Positions 55,325-63,414 of a stretch of DNA of 64,000 bases are shown here, piece after piece; position 1 is the first letter of the stretch, and every line of letters starts with the position of its first letter. Position numbers and translations under genes: made by a program. The stretch is from Mameliella sp. MMSF_3455 (GTDB taxonomy: Bacteria > Pseudomonadota > Alphaproteobacteria > Rhodobacterales > Rhodobacteraceae): the NCBI RefSeq assembly GCF_030733205.1, contig NZ_JASHJL010000004.1, forward strand, positions 165,942 through 229,941. Direction: 5' to 3'. The notes below the pieces were generated by a model that worked only from the letters and a program-made list of their open reading frames with translations, ran no database searches and was not told the DNA's origin.

Positions 55325-56413
55325 ATGGCCAACCTGAAACTGACCGATGTCGAAAAGACCTATGGCGGGACCGTTCAGGTGTTGCGCGACATCAACCTCG
55401 AGATCGATGAGGGTGAACTGATCGTCTTCGTCGGACCCTCGGGCTGTGGCAAGTCCACGCTGCTCCGGATGATCGCCGGGCTGGAAAAGATCACCGGCGG
55501 TACGCTGGAAATCGACGGGCAGGTGGTCAACGACGTCCCGCCCGCGCAGCGCGGCATCGCGATGGTGTTCCAGAGCTACGCTTTGTACCCGCACATGACA
55601 GTGCGCGAGAACATGTCCTTTGCGTTGAAACTGGCCAAGAAGAGCCCGGACGAGATCGAAGCCGCGGTCGATCGGGCGGCCAAGATGCTGCAACTGGAAC
55701 CCTATCTGGACCGCCTTCCCAAGGCTTTGTCCGGCGGTCAGCGGCAGCGGGTGGCCATTGGACGGTCTCTGGTGCGCGATCCCAAGGTCTATCTCTTCGA
55801 CGAACCGCTCTCGAACCTGGATGCTGCGCTGCGGGTGGCGACCCGGATCGAAATCGCCCAGTTGAAAGAGCAGATGCCCGATCGGACCATGATCTACGTC
55901 ACCCATGACCAGGTCGAGGCGATGACCCTGGCCAGTCGCATCGTCGTCCTGGCCAACAAGGGGATCGCGCAGGTGGGCAGTCCGCTGGAACTCTACGAAA
56001 AACCCAACAGCGAGTTCGTGGCACAGTTCATCGGCTCTCCCTCGATGAACCTGCTGCCCGGCGAGGTGGTCGAGACCGGCGCGCAGACCCGCGTGCAACT
56101 GGACGGCGGTGGTACGGCTCTTTCGGACTATCCGACCAACGAGGCGGACAAGGGGCTGCGGGTCAATGTCGGCGTGCGGCCAGAGGATTTCGTGCCCACC
56201 GAGGATACGCCGATCTATTCCGGCAAGGTCGAGATCACCGAGGCTCTTGGCGAGGTGACGCTGCTTTATTTCGAGGCCGAAGGTGGGGGCGATCCGGTCA
56301 TCGGCAAGCTGCCCGGCATTCACCGCGAAATGCGCGGCAAGGAGGTGTCCCTGGGCGCAGAACCCGACAAGGTGCACCTTTTCGCGGACGGGGTGTCGCT
56401 GCTCTATCGGTAA
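55325..56413 (+). CDS. aglK: alpha-glucoside ABC transporter ATPase
   Basis: AglK energises the AglEFG importer. The 362-residue protein has Walker A GPSGCGKST at 37-45, a Q-loop VFQSYALYPHMTV, the signature LSGGQ at 135-139 and Walker B VYLFDEPLSNLD. The H-loop is MIYVTHDQVEAMTL. A C-terminal MalK-like OB domain (residues about 240-362) contains NVGVRPEDFVPTED and may bind regulators. It is of the CUT1 carbohydrate ATPase group. The ATG at 55325 follows AAAAAGGGGGAGGGGAC. It ends the agl operon; no clear terminator follows. Confidence 0.95.
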   Translation: MANLKLTDVEKTYGGTVQVLRDINLEIDEGELIVFVGPSGCGKSTLLRMIAGLEKITGGTLEIDGQVVNDVPPAQRGIAMVFQSYALYPHMTVRENMSFALKLAKKSPDEIEAAVDRAAKMLQLEPYLDRLPKALSGGQRQRVAIGRSLVRDPKVYLFDEPLSNLDAALRVATRIEIAQLKEQMPDRTMIYVTHDQVEAMTLASRIVVLANKGIAQVGSPLELYEKPNSEFVAQFIGSPSMNLLPGEVVETGAQTRVQLDGGGTALSDYPTNEADKGLRVNVGVRPEDFVPTEDTPIYSGKVEITEALGEVTLLYFEAEGGGDPVIGKLPGIHREMRGKEVSLGAEPDKVHLFADGVSLLYR

Positions 56414-56574
56414 GGCACCTTGCGCCACTCGGCGGTACCCGACCTTGGCATGCTTCGTGCGCCCTCGTCATCGCGGGCAAGCCGTCTGTCCGGTTGCCAT
56501 TGATCCACGTTCTTGCCATGTCCCGAGGCGGGGCAGGAGACGTGCGACATTGGCAAATTACCGGAAGGAATAGC

Positions 56575-56970
56575 ATGGCCAAGGCAATTCACAGCATGAT
56601 CCGCGTGCTCGACGAGGCACGTTCGGTCGATTTCTACCGGACGGCCTTCGGGTTGGAGATCGCGGAACGCAAGGACTTCGACGATTTCGCGCTTGTCTAC
56701 CTGAGCAATGCAGAGAGCAGCTTCGAGGTCGAACTCACCGTGAACAAGGGACGCACCGAACCCTATGACCTGGGCGATGGTTATGGTCATCTTGCGGTTT
56801 CGGTCGCGGACCTGGACGACACCCACAAGCGGCTGACAGATGCGGGGCTGGCGCCGCGCAAGATTGTCGAGTTCGCACAGGAGGGAAAGAGGTTCGCCCG
56901 TTTCTTCTTCGTCGCGGATCCCGATGGATACCAGATCGAAGTCCTCGAACGTGGTGGCCGGTTTCAGTAA
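56575..56970 (+). CDS. glyoxalase I-like protein (lactoylglutathione lyase family)
   Basis: The 131-residue protein has the paired beta-alpha-beta modules of glyoxalase I. The likely metal ligands are His5 in AIHSMIRVLDEARSVDFYR, Glu in FEVELTVNKG, His in GYGHLAVSVADLDD and Glu in YQIEVLERGG. The length equals bacterial GloA. It would convert the hemithioacetal of methylglyoxal and glutathione to S-lactoylglutathione, useful beside a sugar-breakdown locus since methylglyoxal is a glycolytic by-product. The ATG at 56575 follows CCGGAAGGAATAGC. A bidirectional terminator follows. Confidence 0.88.
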   Translation: MAKAIHSMIRVLDEARSVDFYRTAFGLEIAERKDFDDFALVYLSNAESSFEVELTVNKGRTEPYDLGDGYGHLAVSVADLDDTHKRLTDAGLAPRKIVEFAQEGKRFARFFFVADPDGYQIEVLERGGRFQ

Positions 56971-56992
56971 GGGCGCCGCTGATGGACAAATG

Positions 56993-57020
56993 AAAAAGGC
57001 CCCCGGGACGGGGGCCTTTT
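56993..57020. terminator. bidirectional Rho-independent terminator
   Basis: GGCCCCC-GGGAC-GGGGGCC is flanked by AAAAA on the left and TTTT on the right. It would stop the glyoxalase transcript on the plus strand and the VWA-repeat gene on the minus strand. Confidence 0.9.
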
Positions 57021-57040
57021 GCTTGTCTGGATGACCAGCC

Positions 57041-59500
57041 TTACTCCGGCTCGTAGGTCAGTTCGATGGGCTTGCGGAACAGCACCTTGTTGCCCTGGCC
57101 AAGGACGTAGCGCAGCTCGTATTTGCCCGGACCTTCGGGGAGTTTCAGCACCAGCGGGCTGTCCTCGGAGGTGTGCTTGTAGGTGCTGTACTTGTTGTCC
57201 GGCTCACCGACCCGGGCAAGGCTGATGTAGTCGCCCTTGTAGTCCGGGCCGTCCCAGTCCAGCCCCAGGACCGCGCCGGCCGGGATCTGTTCCGGTGCGT
57301 CGATGCTGGCCGTCACCTCGGTCAGGGTGATCTGGTTGCGCGCCACGACGCGGGGGCTGTCGCCCGCCGCCACATACCGGATCTCGTAGGTGCCTGGTTC
57401 CGCCGGGAGCCGCAGCAGCAGCGGAGAGCCTTCGCGGGTGTAGGTGTAGAAGTGGTACTTGTTGTCGGCCATGTCCGCGTCGGCCACAGTGACATAGTCC
57501 TTGTCGTAGCCGGGGCCGTCCCATGTCACCAGCACCGAGGCACCGGCCCGCGCCTCTGTGACCACGTCGAGCGTCGCGCTGACGTCCGAGACCTCGATGG
57601 TCTTGGTGGCCAGCACGGTGCGGTCCTGCCGCATGACATAGCGGATCTCGTAGGTGCCGGCATCGGCGGGCAGGGTCAAGTCCAGTGGAGAGCCTTCACG
57701 GGTGTAGGTATAGTTGACATACCCGTTGTCGCCGATCTCGGACACCGTGATGTAGTCACCTTCGTAGTCCGGCCCGGTCCAGGTCACGGGGATGTCCGAT
57801 CCCGCCGCGCCGGTCGGGGCCACGTCCAGCGTGGCCGAAACCTCTGTCACCTCGATCATCCGCGTGGCCAGAACGGTGCGGTCCTGGCGCATGAAATAGC
57901 GCAATTCGTAGGTGCCCGGCTCGGAGGGCATCTTGAGCGTCAGGGGCGCACCCTCGCGGGTGTAGGTGTAGTTGACATAGCCCTTGTCGTCCGGCTTGGA
58001 CACGGCGATGTAATCGCCCTCGTAGTCCGGCCCGGTCCAGGTCACGGGGATGTCGGCGCCCACCTCCGCCGTCTCGGCGGCCTCGAGGCTGGCGTCCAAT
58101 GCCGTCACCTCGATCATGCGGGTGGCCAGAACGGTACGGTCCTGACGCATGAAATAACGCAATTCGTAGGTGCCGGGTTCGGGCGGCATCACCAGCGAGG
58201 CGGGAGAGCCTTCGCGCGTGTAGGTGTAATTGACATAGCCCTTGTCGCCCGGCTCCGAGACGGCGATGTAATCACCCTCGTAATCCGGTCCGGTCCATGT
58301 GACCGGAATGCTTGCGCCGGCGGGGGCGCTGCCGTCCGCGTCCAGGCTGGCCTCTGCCGCAGTGACGGTGATCGCCTGCGTGGCAAGCGTCTGGCGTCCG
58401 TCCCGCAGCACATAGCGCAGCTCATACGCGCCGGGCTCGGGCGGCATCACCAGTTGTGCGGGCGTCCCGTCACGGGTGTAGGTGTAATTCACATAGCCAT
58501 TGTCATCGGGTTTGGAGACGGTGACGTAATCGCCGTCCTCGTCAGGGCCCTCCCAGGTGACGGGGATCGTCGATCCGGCCACCGCCTGTTCCGGCCCGCT
58601 GACCAGCGCCTCGGGCAGGGAACTGGGCAGGACGAGGTTGATGGTCTGCGTGGCGTCGGTCACGTCAAAGCTCTTCTCGACGCTACTCTCGTCCTCGGGT
58701 CGCAGGACGGTCACGGTATAGCTGCCGGCGGGCAGGTCGATGTCCAGCGAGGCACTTTGCTGGAAATCGACGATCACCTCTTCGCCGCGGCGGACGTCCC
58801 AGACCAGCGGCGTTTCGATGGTGCCGCCGTCGGCGCCGTCCTGCGCCACGAAACGGGTTGCATAGGTGGCCGCCGGCTGCGCCTGTGTCACCTCGGTCAG
58901 GGCCTTGCCCAGCTCGCTGGCATTGGCCGCCAGCAGGAACTGGCCGCCGGTCTCGTCGGCCATGCATTGCATCTGGCGGCGTGCCTCGGGGTCGCTGACA
59001 TCGAAGCCGACCACATGCACGGTCAGGTCCACGCCGGCCTCTTCCAGCGCGCGGGCAGCGGCGCAGGGATCGGGGTTGCAGGTCTCGATCCCGTCAGAGA
59101 CCAGGATCACGGTGGCCGGGTCCTCGGTGTACTTCAAGGCCTCGGCGGCCTGTATGACGGCGTCGGTCATCGGTGTTTTGCCGCGGGGGCGCAGCCTGTT
59201 CACCTGGGCGGCGATGGCGTCGCGGCTGGCGGCGCCCGGTTCGACAAGCGTCTGGATGTCGGTGCAATCGCCCTTGGTGCGGTGGCCGTAGGCGGTCAGC
59301 CCCAGCGTCTGCGTCTCGGGCAGGGTGGCCAGCAGATCGCCGACCACGCCCTGGGCGATGGTGATCTTGGCGACGCCGTCAATCTGGCCCCACATGGAGC
59401 CGGAGGCGTCGAGAACGAGAATGGAGCGTTGATCCTCCTGCGCGGTGGCAAGCGCGGGAACAAGGCAAAGCGCCAGAGCGGCGCGGCGAAACGCGGTCAT
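57041..59500 (-). CDS. secreted VWA-domain protein with six tandem repeats
   Basis: The 819-residue protein has a signal peptide (MTAFRRAALALCLVPALATA) and a von Willebrand A domain at about residues 25-205. The complete MIDAS is DASGS (31-35), with the metal-binding Thr in GKTPMTD and VILVSDGIETCNPDPC. A beta-rich linker (about 215-297) follows. Six repeats of 84-89 residues fill 298-816. Each carries variants of IPVTWTGPDYEGDYIAVS, GYVNYTYTREGSP and PGTYELRYFMRQDRTVLAT. It resembles the VWA family of TerD-like or surface adhesins only loosely. The repeats look Ig-like. The start ATG at 59500 follows GGGGGGATTTC. It may be a calcium-dependent surface adhesin; no partner is visible. Confidence 0.85.
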   Translation of the reverse strand: MTAFRRAALALCLVPALATAQEDQRSILVLDASGSMWGQIDGVAKITIAQGVVGDLLATLPETQTLGLTAYGHRTKGDCTDIQTLVEPGAASRDAIAAQVNRLRPRGKTPMTDAVIQAAEALKYTEDPATVILVSDGIETCNPDPCAAARALEEAGVDLTVHVVGFDVSDPEARRQMQCMADETGGQFLLAANASELGKALTEVTQAQPAATYATRFVAQDGADGGTIETPLVWDVRRGEEVIVDFQQSASLDIDLPAGSYTVTVLRPEDESSVEKSFDVTDATQTINLVLPSSLPEALVSGPEQAVAGSTIPVTWEGPDEDGDYVTVSKPDDNGYVNYTYTRDGTPAQLVMPPEPGAYELRYVLRDGRQTLATQAITVTAAEASLDADGSAPAGASIPVTWTGPDYEGDYIAVSEPGDKGYVNYTYTREGSPASLVMPPEPGTYELRYFMRQDRTVLATRMIEVTALDASLEAAETAEVGADIPVTWTGPDYEGDYIAVSKPDDKGYVNYTYTREGAPLTLKMPSEPGTYELRYFMRQDRTVLATRMIEVTEVSATLDVAPTGAAGSDIPVTWTGPDYEGDYITVSEIGDNGYVNYTYTREGSPLDLTLPADAGTYEIRYVMRQDRTVLATKTIEVSDVSATLDVVTEARAGASVLVTWDGPGYDKDYVTVADADMADNKYHFYTYTREGSPLLLRLPAEPGTYEIRYVAAGDSPRVVARNQITLTEVTASIDAPEQIPAGAVLGLDWDGPDYKGDYISLARVGEPDNKYSTYKHTSEDSPLVLKLPEGPGKYELRYVLGQGNKVLFRKPIELTYEPE
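57053..58609 (-). repeat. six tandem coding repeats of about 255 bp
   Basis: The units begin about every 252-267 bp on the minus strand from 58609. Repeats 2 and 3 are closest in sequence; units 5 and 6 have two to four extra residues and are the most diverged. The high similarity of the middle units invites recombination and copy-number change. Confidence 0.85.
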
Positions 59501-59649
59501 GAAATCCCCCCTTCAGGCGGTAATACGCCGTTACCCTGCACCGAGGGCACTGCCCGGGCAAGGAAAGGTTTACCCGACTGGCGCCCGCTGTCCGAACAGC
59601 CTGCGGCGAGAGGAAGCACGCCGGTGGAAATCCGGGCGCCGCCGTCTTT

Positions 59650-59664
59650 GTTCACACTTCGTTC
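59650..59664 (+). promoter_or_regulatory. LexA operator (SOS box) of uvrA
   Basis: GTTC-ACACTTC-GTTC matches the alphaproteobacterial LexA site GTTC-N7-GTTC exactly. It lies 70-84 bp upstream of the uvrA start, within the divergent spacer with the VWA gene. Confidence 0.85.
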
Positions 59665-59733
59665 ACGTTTTTCGATTGGCGGTCTCGCCGAATTCAACTA
59701 TGTCTACGCAGGTTGGAATGCCGGGGGTAAGTG

Positions 59734-62592
59734 ATGCCGGAACTCAAGCAGATCGAAGTCCGCGGGGCGCGCGAGCACAATCTCAAGTCGATCGACGTGG
59801 ATATCCCACGAGATCAACTGGTTGTCATCACCGGCCTCAGCGGGTCGGGCAAGTCTTCGTTGGCCTTCGACACGATCTACGCCGAGGGGCAGCGCCGTTA
59901 TGTCGAGTCGCTGTCTGCCTATGCGCGGCAGTTTCTGGACATGATGGAAAAGCCCGACGTCGACCACATCAGTGGTCTGTCGCCGGCAATTTCCATCGAG
60001 CAGAAGACGACCTCGAAGAACCCGCGTTCGACCGTTGGGACGGTGACCGAGATCTACGACTACATGCGCCTGCTGTTCGCCCGCGTCGGCACGCCCTATT
60101 CGCCCGCCACCGGCCTGCCGATCGAGGCACAACAGGTGCAGGACATGGTGGACCGCGTCATGGGAATGGAGGAAGGCACCCGCGCTTACCTGCTGGCCCC
60201 CATCGTGCGCGACCGCAAGGGCGAATACCGCAAGGAATTTCTGGAGCTCCGCAAGCAGGGTTTCCAGCGGGTCAAGGTGGACGGCGAGTTTTACGAACTG
60301 GATGAGCCGCCGACTCTGGACAAGAAGTTTCGTCACGACATCGACGTTGTCGTCGACCGGATTGTCGTGCGCGAAGGGATGGAGACCCGGCTGGCAGACA
60401 GCTTTCGCACCGCGCTGGACCTGGCAGATGGGATCGCTGTGCTGGAAACCGCCCCGCGCGAGGGTGACCCCGAGCGGATCACCTTCAGCGAGAATTTCGC
60501 TTGCCCTGTCAGTGGTTTCACCATCCCCGAGATCGAACCGCGCCTGTTCTCCTTCAACGCGCCGTTCGGCGCCTGCCCGGAATGTGACGGGCTGGGGGTT
60601 GAGCTTTTCTTTGACGAACGTCTGGTGGTGCCCGACCAGACACTCAAGATCAGCGACGGCGCGCTGGCACCCTGGCGCAAGGGCAAGAGCCCGTATTTCC
60701 TGCAGACCATCGAGGCGATCGCAAGGCACTACGAGTTCGACAAGAATGCGCGGTGGAAGGACCTTCCGGCGCATGTCCAGCAGGTGTTCCTTTACGGTTC
60801 GGGCGACGAGGAAATCCAGTTCCGCTACGACGAGGGCGGACGCGTCTACCAAGTGAGCCGGGTCTTCGAGGGTGTCATTCCCAACATGGAACGGCGCTAT
60901 CGCGAGACGGATTCCAATTGGATCCGCGAGGAATTCGAGCGGTACCAGAACAACCGCGATTGCGGCACCTGCGGCGGCTACCGCCTGCGGGAAGAGGCGC
61001 TGGCGGTCAAGATCGCCGGGTTGCACGTTGGACAGGTGGTCGAAATGTCGATCAAACAGGCCTTCGACTGGTGCGAGACGGTGCCCGCCAGCCTGACCAG
61101 CCAGAAGAACGAGATCGCCAAGGCCATCCTCAAGGAGATCCGCGAGCGGCTGGGCTTTCTGAATAACGTGGGACTTGAATACCTCACGCTAAGTCGTTCT
61201 GCGGGAACACTTTCCGGTGGCGAGAGTCAGCGTATCCGGCTGGCCAGCCAGATCGGGTCGGGACTGACCGGGGTTCTCTACGTCCTTGACGAGCCGTCGA
61301 TTGGTCTGCACCAGCGGGACAACTCGCGGTTGCTCGACACGCTCAAGAACCTGCGCGACCAGGGCAACACGGTGTTGGTGGTGGAACATGATGAAGAGGC
61401 GATCCGCGAGGCGGATTACGTCTTTGACATCGGGCCCGGCGCCGGGGTGCATGGCGGTCAGGTCGTGTCGCAGGGCACGCCAGAGGAGGTTGCGGGTGAT
61501 CCCGCGAGCATGACCGGTCAGTACCTGAGCGGCACGCGCGAAATCTCGGTGCCCGACAAGCGGCGGAAAGGAAACAAGAAAAAGCTGAAGGTGGTCAAGG
61601 CGACGGGGAACAACCTGAAAGAGGTGACCGTCGATTTCCCGCTGGGCAAGTTTGTTTGCGTGACCGGGGTTTCGGGCGGCGGAAAGTCCACGCTGACCAT
61701 CGAGACGCTGTTCAAGACGGCCAGCATGGCGCTGAACGGCGCGCGACAGACGCCGGCGCCCTGCGAAACGATCAAGGGACTGGAGCACCTGGACAAGGTC
61801 ATCGACATCGACCAGCGGCCCATCGGACGGACTCCGCGTTCGAATCCAGCGACTTACACCGGTGCTTTCACCCCGATCCGCGATTGGTTCGCCGGTCTTC
61901 CAGAGGCCAAGGCGCGCGGCTACAAGCCGGGGCGGTTCAGCTTCAACGTCAAGGGCGGGCGCTGTGAGGCTTGCCAGGGCGATGGTGTCATCAAGATCGA
62001 GATGCACTTTTTGCCCGATGTCTACGTCACCTGCGAGACCTGCAAGGGCGCGCGCTACAACCGTGAAACGCTGGAAGTTCTCTTTAAAGGCAAGAGCATA
62101 GCCGACGTTCTTGAGATGACGGTCGAGGACGCGCAGGAGTTCTTCAAGGCGGTTCCGGCGATACGGGACAAGATGGATGCGCTGATGCGCGTGGGGCTGG
62201 GCTATATCAAGGTGGGCCAGCAGGCGACGACGCTGTCGGGCGGTGAGGCGCAGCGGGTCAAGCTGTCCAAGGAACTGGCCAAGCGTTCGACGGGCCGCAC
62301 GCTCTATATCCTGGATGAGCCGACCACGGGCCTGCACTTCGAGGATGTGCGCAAGCTATTGGAAGTGTTGCATGAACTGGTCGAGGCCGGGAACACGGTG
62401 GTGGTGATCGAACACAATCTCGACGTCATCAAGACCGCCGATTGGATCATTGATATCGGTCCGGAAGGCGGCGACGGCGGTGGCCAGATCGTTGCCGAGG
62501 GCACGCCGGAAAAGGTGGCCGAGGTCGAGGCCTCTCACACCGGGCGCTACCTCAAGCCGATGCTGAAACCGCGCAAGGTGGCGGCCGAGTAG
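59734..62592 (+). CDS. uvrA: excinuclease ABC subunit A
   Basis: UvrA is the damage-recognition ATPase of nucleotide excision repair. The 952-residue product has two ABC modules. The first has Walker [21 protein letters not shown], the zinc finger [17 protein letters not shown] through GACPEC, and signature [16 protein letters not shown]. The second has [10 protein letters not shown], the zinc finger [14 protein letters not shown] through CETC, and signature [16 protein letters not shown] use the ATG at 59734 ([17 protein letters not shown]). A GTG three bases earlier is less likely. An SOS box lies upstream. Confidence 0.97.
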   Translation: MPELKQIEVRGAREHNLKSIDVDIPRDQLVVITGLSGSGKSSLAFDTIYAEGQRRYVESLSAYARQFLDMMEKPDVDHISGLSPAISIEQKTTSKNPRSTVGTVTEIYDYMRLLFARVGTPYSPATGLPIEAQQVQDMVDRVMGMEEGTRAYLLAPIVRDRKGEYRKEFLELRKQGFQRVKVDGEFYELDEPPTLDKKFRHDIDVVVDRIVVREGMETRLADSFRTALDLADGIAVLETAPREGDPERITFSENFACPVSGFTIPEIEPRLFSFNAPFGACPECDGLGVELFFDERLVVPDQTLKISDGALAPWRKGKSPYFLQTIEAIARHYEFDKNARWKDLPAHVQQVFLYGSGDEEIQFRYDEGGRVYQVSRVFEGVIPNMERRYRETDSNWIREEFERYQNNRDCGTCGGYRLREEALAVKIAGLHVGQVVEMSIKQAFDWCETVPASLTSQKNEIAKAILKEIRERLGFLNNVGLEYLTLSRSAGTLSGGESQRIRLASQIGSGLTGVLYVLDEPSIGLHQRDNSRLLDTLKNLRDQGNTVLVVEHDEEAIREADYVFDIGPGAGVHGGQVVSQGTPEEVAGDPASMTGQYLSGTREISVPDKRRKGNKKKLKVVKATGNNLKEVTVDFPLGKFVCVTGVSGGGKSTLTIETLFKTASMALNGARQTPAPCETIKGLEHLDKVIDIDQRPIGRTPRSNPATYTGAFTPIRDWFAGLPEAKARGYKPGRFSFNVKGGRCEACQGDGVIKIEMHFLPDVYVTCETCKGARYNRETLEVLFKGKSIADVLEMTVEDAQEFFKAVPAIRDKMDALMRVGLGYIKVGQQATTLSGGEAQRVKLSKELAKRSTGRTLYILDEPTTGLHFEDVRKLLEVLHELVEAGNTVVVIEHNLDVIKTADWIIDIGPEGGDGGGQIVAEGTPEKVAEVEASHTGRYLKPMLKPRKVAAE

Positions 62593-62602
62593 CGGGCCGA
62601 TT

Positions 62603-62661
62603 TTTTGTACGAAACGTACAAAACGTACAGCGATTCCAGCAAAACGTACAAAACGTACAAA
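62603..62661. repeat. GTAC/AAAAC repeat, copy 2, with 9-bp direct repeats
   Basis: Downstream of uvrA the unit AAAACGTAC occurs in tandem with a 9-bp period (about 62611-62628 and 62641-62658), with TTTTGTAC leading and a 12-bp gap in the middle. The same GTAC/AAAAC unit forms the palindromes in the pyrC-pyrE spacer, but here the copies are direct repeats. Confidence 0.75.
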
Positions 62662-62680
62662 TCGCGCCAGAAATGAAATT

Positions 62681-62700
62681 GGAGGGCCTTTCGGCCCTCC
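62681..62700 (-). terminator. terminator between uvrA and the gene at 62707
   Basis: GGAGGGCC and GGCCCTCC pair with a TTTC loop. On the minus strand it is followed by AATTTCATTTC, so it probably ends the small gene stopping at 62707. It may also serve uvrA. Confidence 0.65.
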
Positions 62701-62706
62701 GCGGGA

Positions 62707-63027
62707 TCAGTCGAGAAGCGCGGCCAGAGAGCCGATGAAATTCAGGATCTCGCCGGTCTCGCGGTCCACCCGCACGACCTGGTCCCCAAGACGATAGTAG
62801 GTGCGATCCGGGTCCAGCCCGTAGCGCAGCGGATCGCCCAAGATGACATGGTCATCGGTGATGTAATGGCGGTCAGGTGCCTGGACCCGCTTCTTGGCCA
62901 AACCGGGCGGCACGCAGGCGGGGTCCTTCTTGGCAAGCCCGGGCGGGCAGCCCTTGGGCTGGGCCGTGGCGGGCAGCGCTAGCGGCATGGCGATCAGGAT
63001 GAGGATGGCAAGCGAGCGGGTTTGCAT
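62707..63027 (-). CDS. small exported protein, RcnB-like hypothetical
   Basis: The 106-residue protein has a signal peptide (MQTRSLAILILIAMPLALPATAQ). A short Cys-containing segment follows (KGCPPGLAKKDPACVPPGLAKK), then HYITDDHVILGDPLRYGLDPDRTYYRLGDQVVRVDRETGEIL. The PPGLAKK units and the YYRLGDQVVRVDR ending are typical of small Roseobacter and Rhizobium periplasmic proteins that resemble the RcnB/YpeB group, but function is unknown. The ATG at 63027 is preceded by AGGAGATCCGACC. It is followed by a terminator. Confidence 0.7.
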   Translation of the reverse strand: MQTRSLAILILIAMPLALPATAQPKGCPPGLAKKDPACVPPGLAKKRVQAPDRHYITDDHVILGDPLRYGLDPDRTYYRLGDQVVRVDRETGEILNFIGSLAALLD

Positions 63028-63092
63028 GGTCGGATCTCCTGTGTCTTCGGAGGGCAATACCGTCCCAAGCCAGCGGGTTCCGAGAAAAGTCA

Positions 63093-63120
63093 CGCCCCCG
63101 GCAAAGACTTGCCGGGGGCG
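63093..63120 (-). terminator. terminator after the DUF2892 gene
   Basis: CGCCCCCGGCAA pairs perfectly with TTGCCGGGGGCG around a 4-nt loop. On the minus strand TGACTTTTC follows. Confidence 0.75.
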
Positions 63121-63134
63121 ACATGCATGCGCGG

Positions 63135-63338
63135 TTACTTGCGGGCGCAGGTCCTGATGCCAAGCAGGCTGTAGGGCGGGCAGGATCCCATCGCCGCGGT
63201 GGCCAGCATGACGACGCCGACGACCAGGGCGATCCAGGCCCAGGTGCCGCTGAGCCAAGCAAAGAAGGCGATCACCAGAAGAACGCCCAGAACCGCACGG
63301 ATGGCGCGATCGGCGGACCCCATATTTTTCTCGAACAT
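63135..63338 (-). CDS. DUF2892-family small membrane protein
   Basis: The 67-residue protein has the DUF2892 opening MFEKNMGSADRAIRAVLGVLL and two hydrophobic helices (VLGVLLVIAFFAWLSGTWAWI and ALVVGVVMLATAAMG). It ends with CPPYSLLGIRTCARK, where the two Cys are the family hallmark. Such proteins are often fused to rhodanese or stand near sulfur genes (YgaP-like), but here it is alone. An FNR-like box lies about 60-75 bp upstream, overlapping the next gene's stop. The ATG at 63338 is fixed by the family N-terminus. Confidence 0.85.
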   Translation of the reverse strand: MFEKNMGSADRAIRAVLGVLLVIAFFAWLSGTWAWIALVVGVVMLATAAMGSCPPYSLLGIRTCARK

Positions 63339-63400
63339 AACTTCCCCCAGACAAAGGTTCACTTCCGGGTCCGTCATGACTCGGATCACGATTCGAGAAT

Positions 63401-63414
63401 ATGATTTGGATCAA
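63401..63414 (-). promoter_or_regulatory. FNR-type box upstream of the DUF2892 gene
   Basis: On the minus strand TTGAT-CCAA-ATCAT matches 9 of 10 conserved bases of the FNR/FnrL site TTGAT-N4-ATCAA. It overlaps the stop codon of the gene at 63411 and lies 63-76 bp before the DUF2892 ATG, a suitable distance for activation. Confidence 0.55.

Noticed and set aside
57053..58609. Regular 255-bp repeats as a possible CRISPR or satellite array
   Set aside because: The repeats are in frame, encode conserved protein modules and lack spacer-repeat structure.
57173..59734. A long plus-strand frame opposite the VWA-repeat gene
   Set aside because: Its repetitiveness only mirrors the repeats of the real gene, and it lacks a ribosome site and recognisable motifs.
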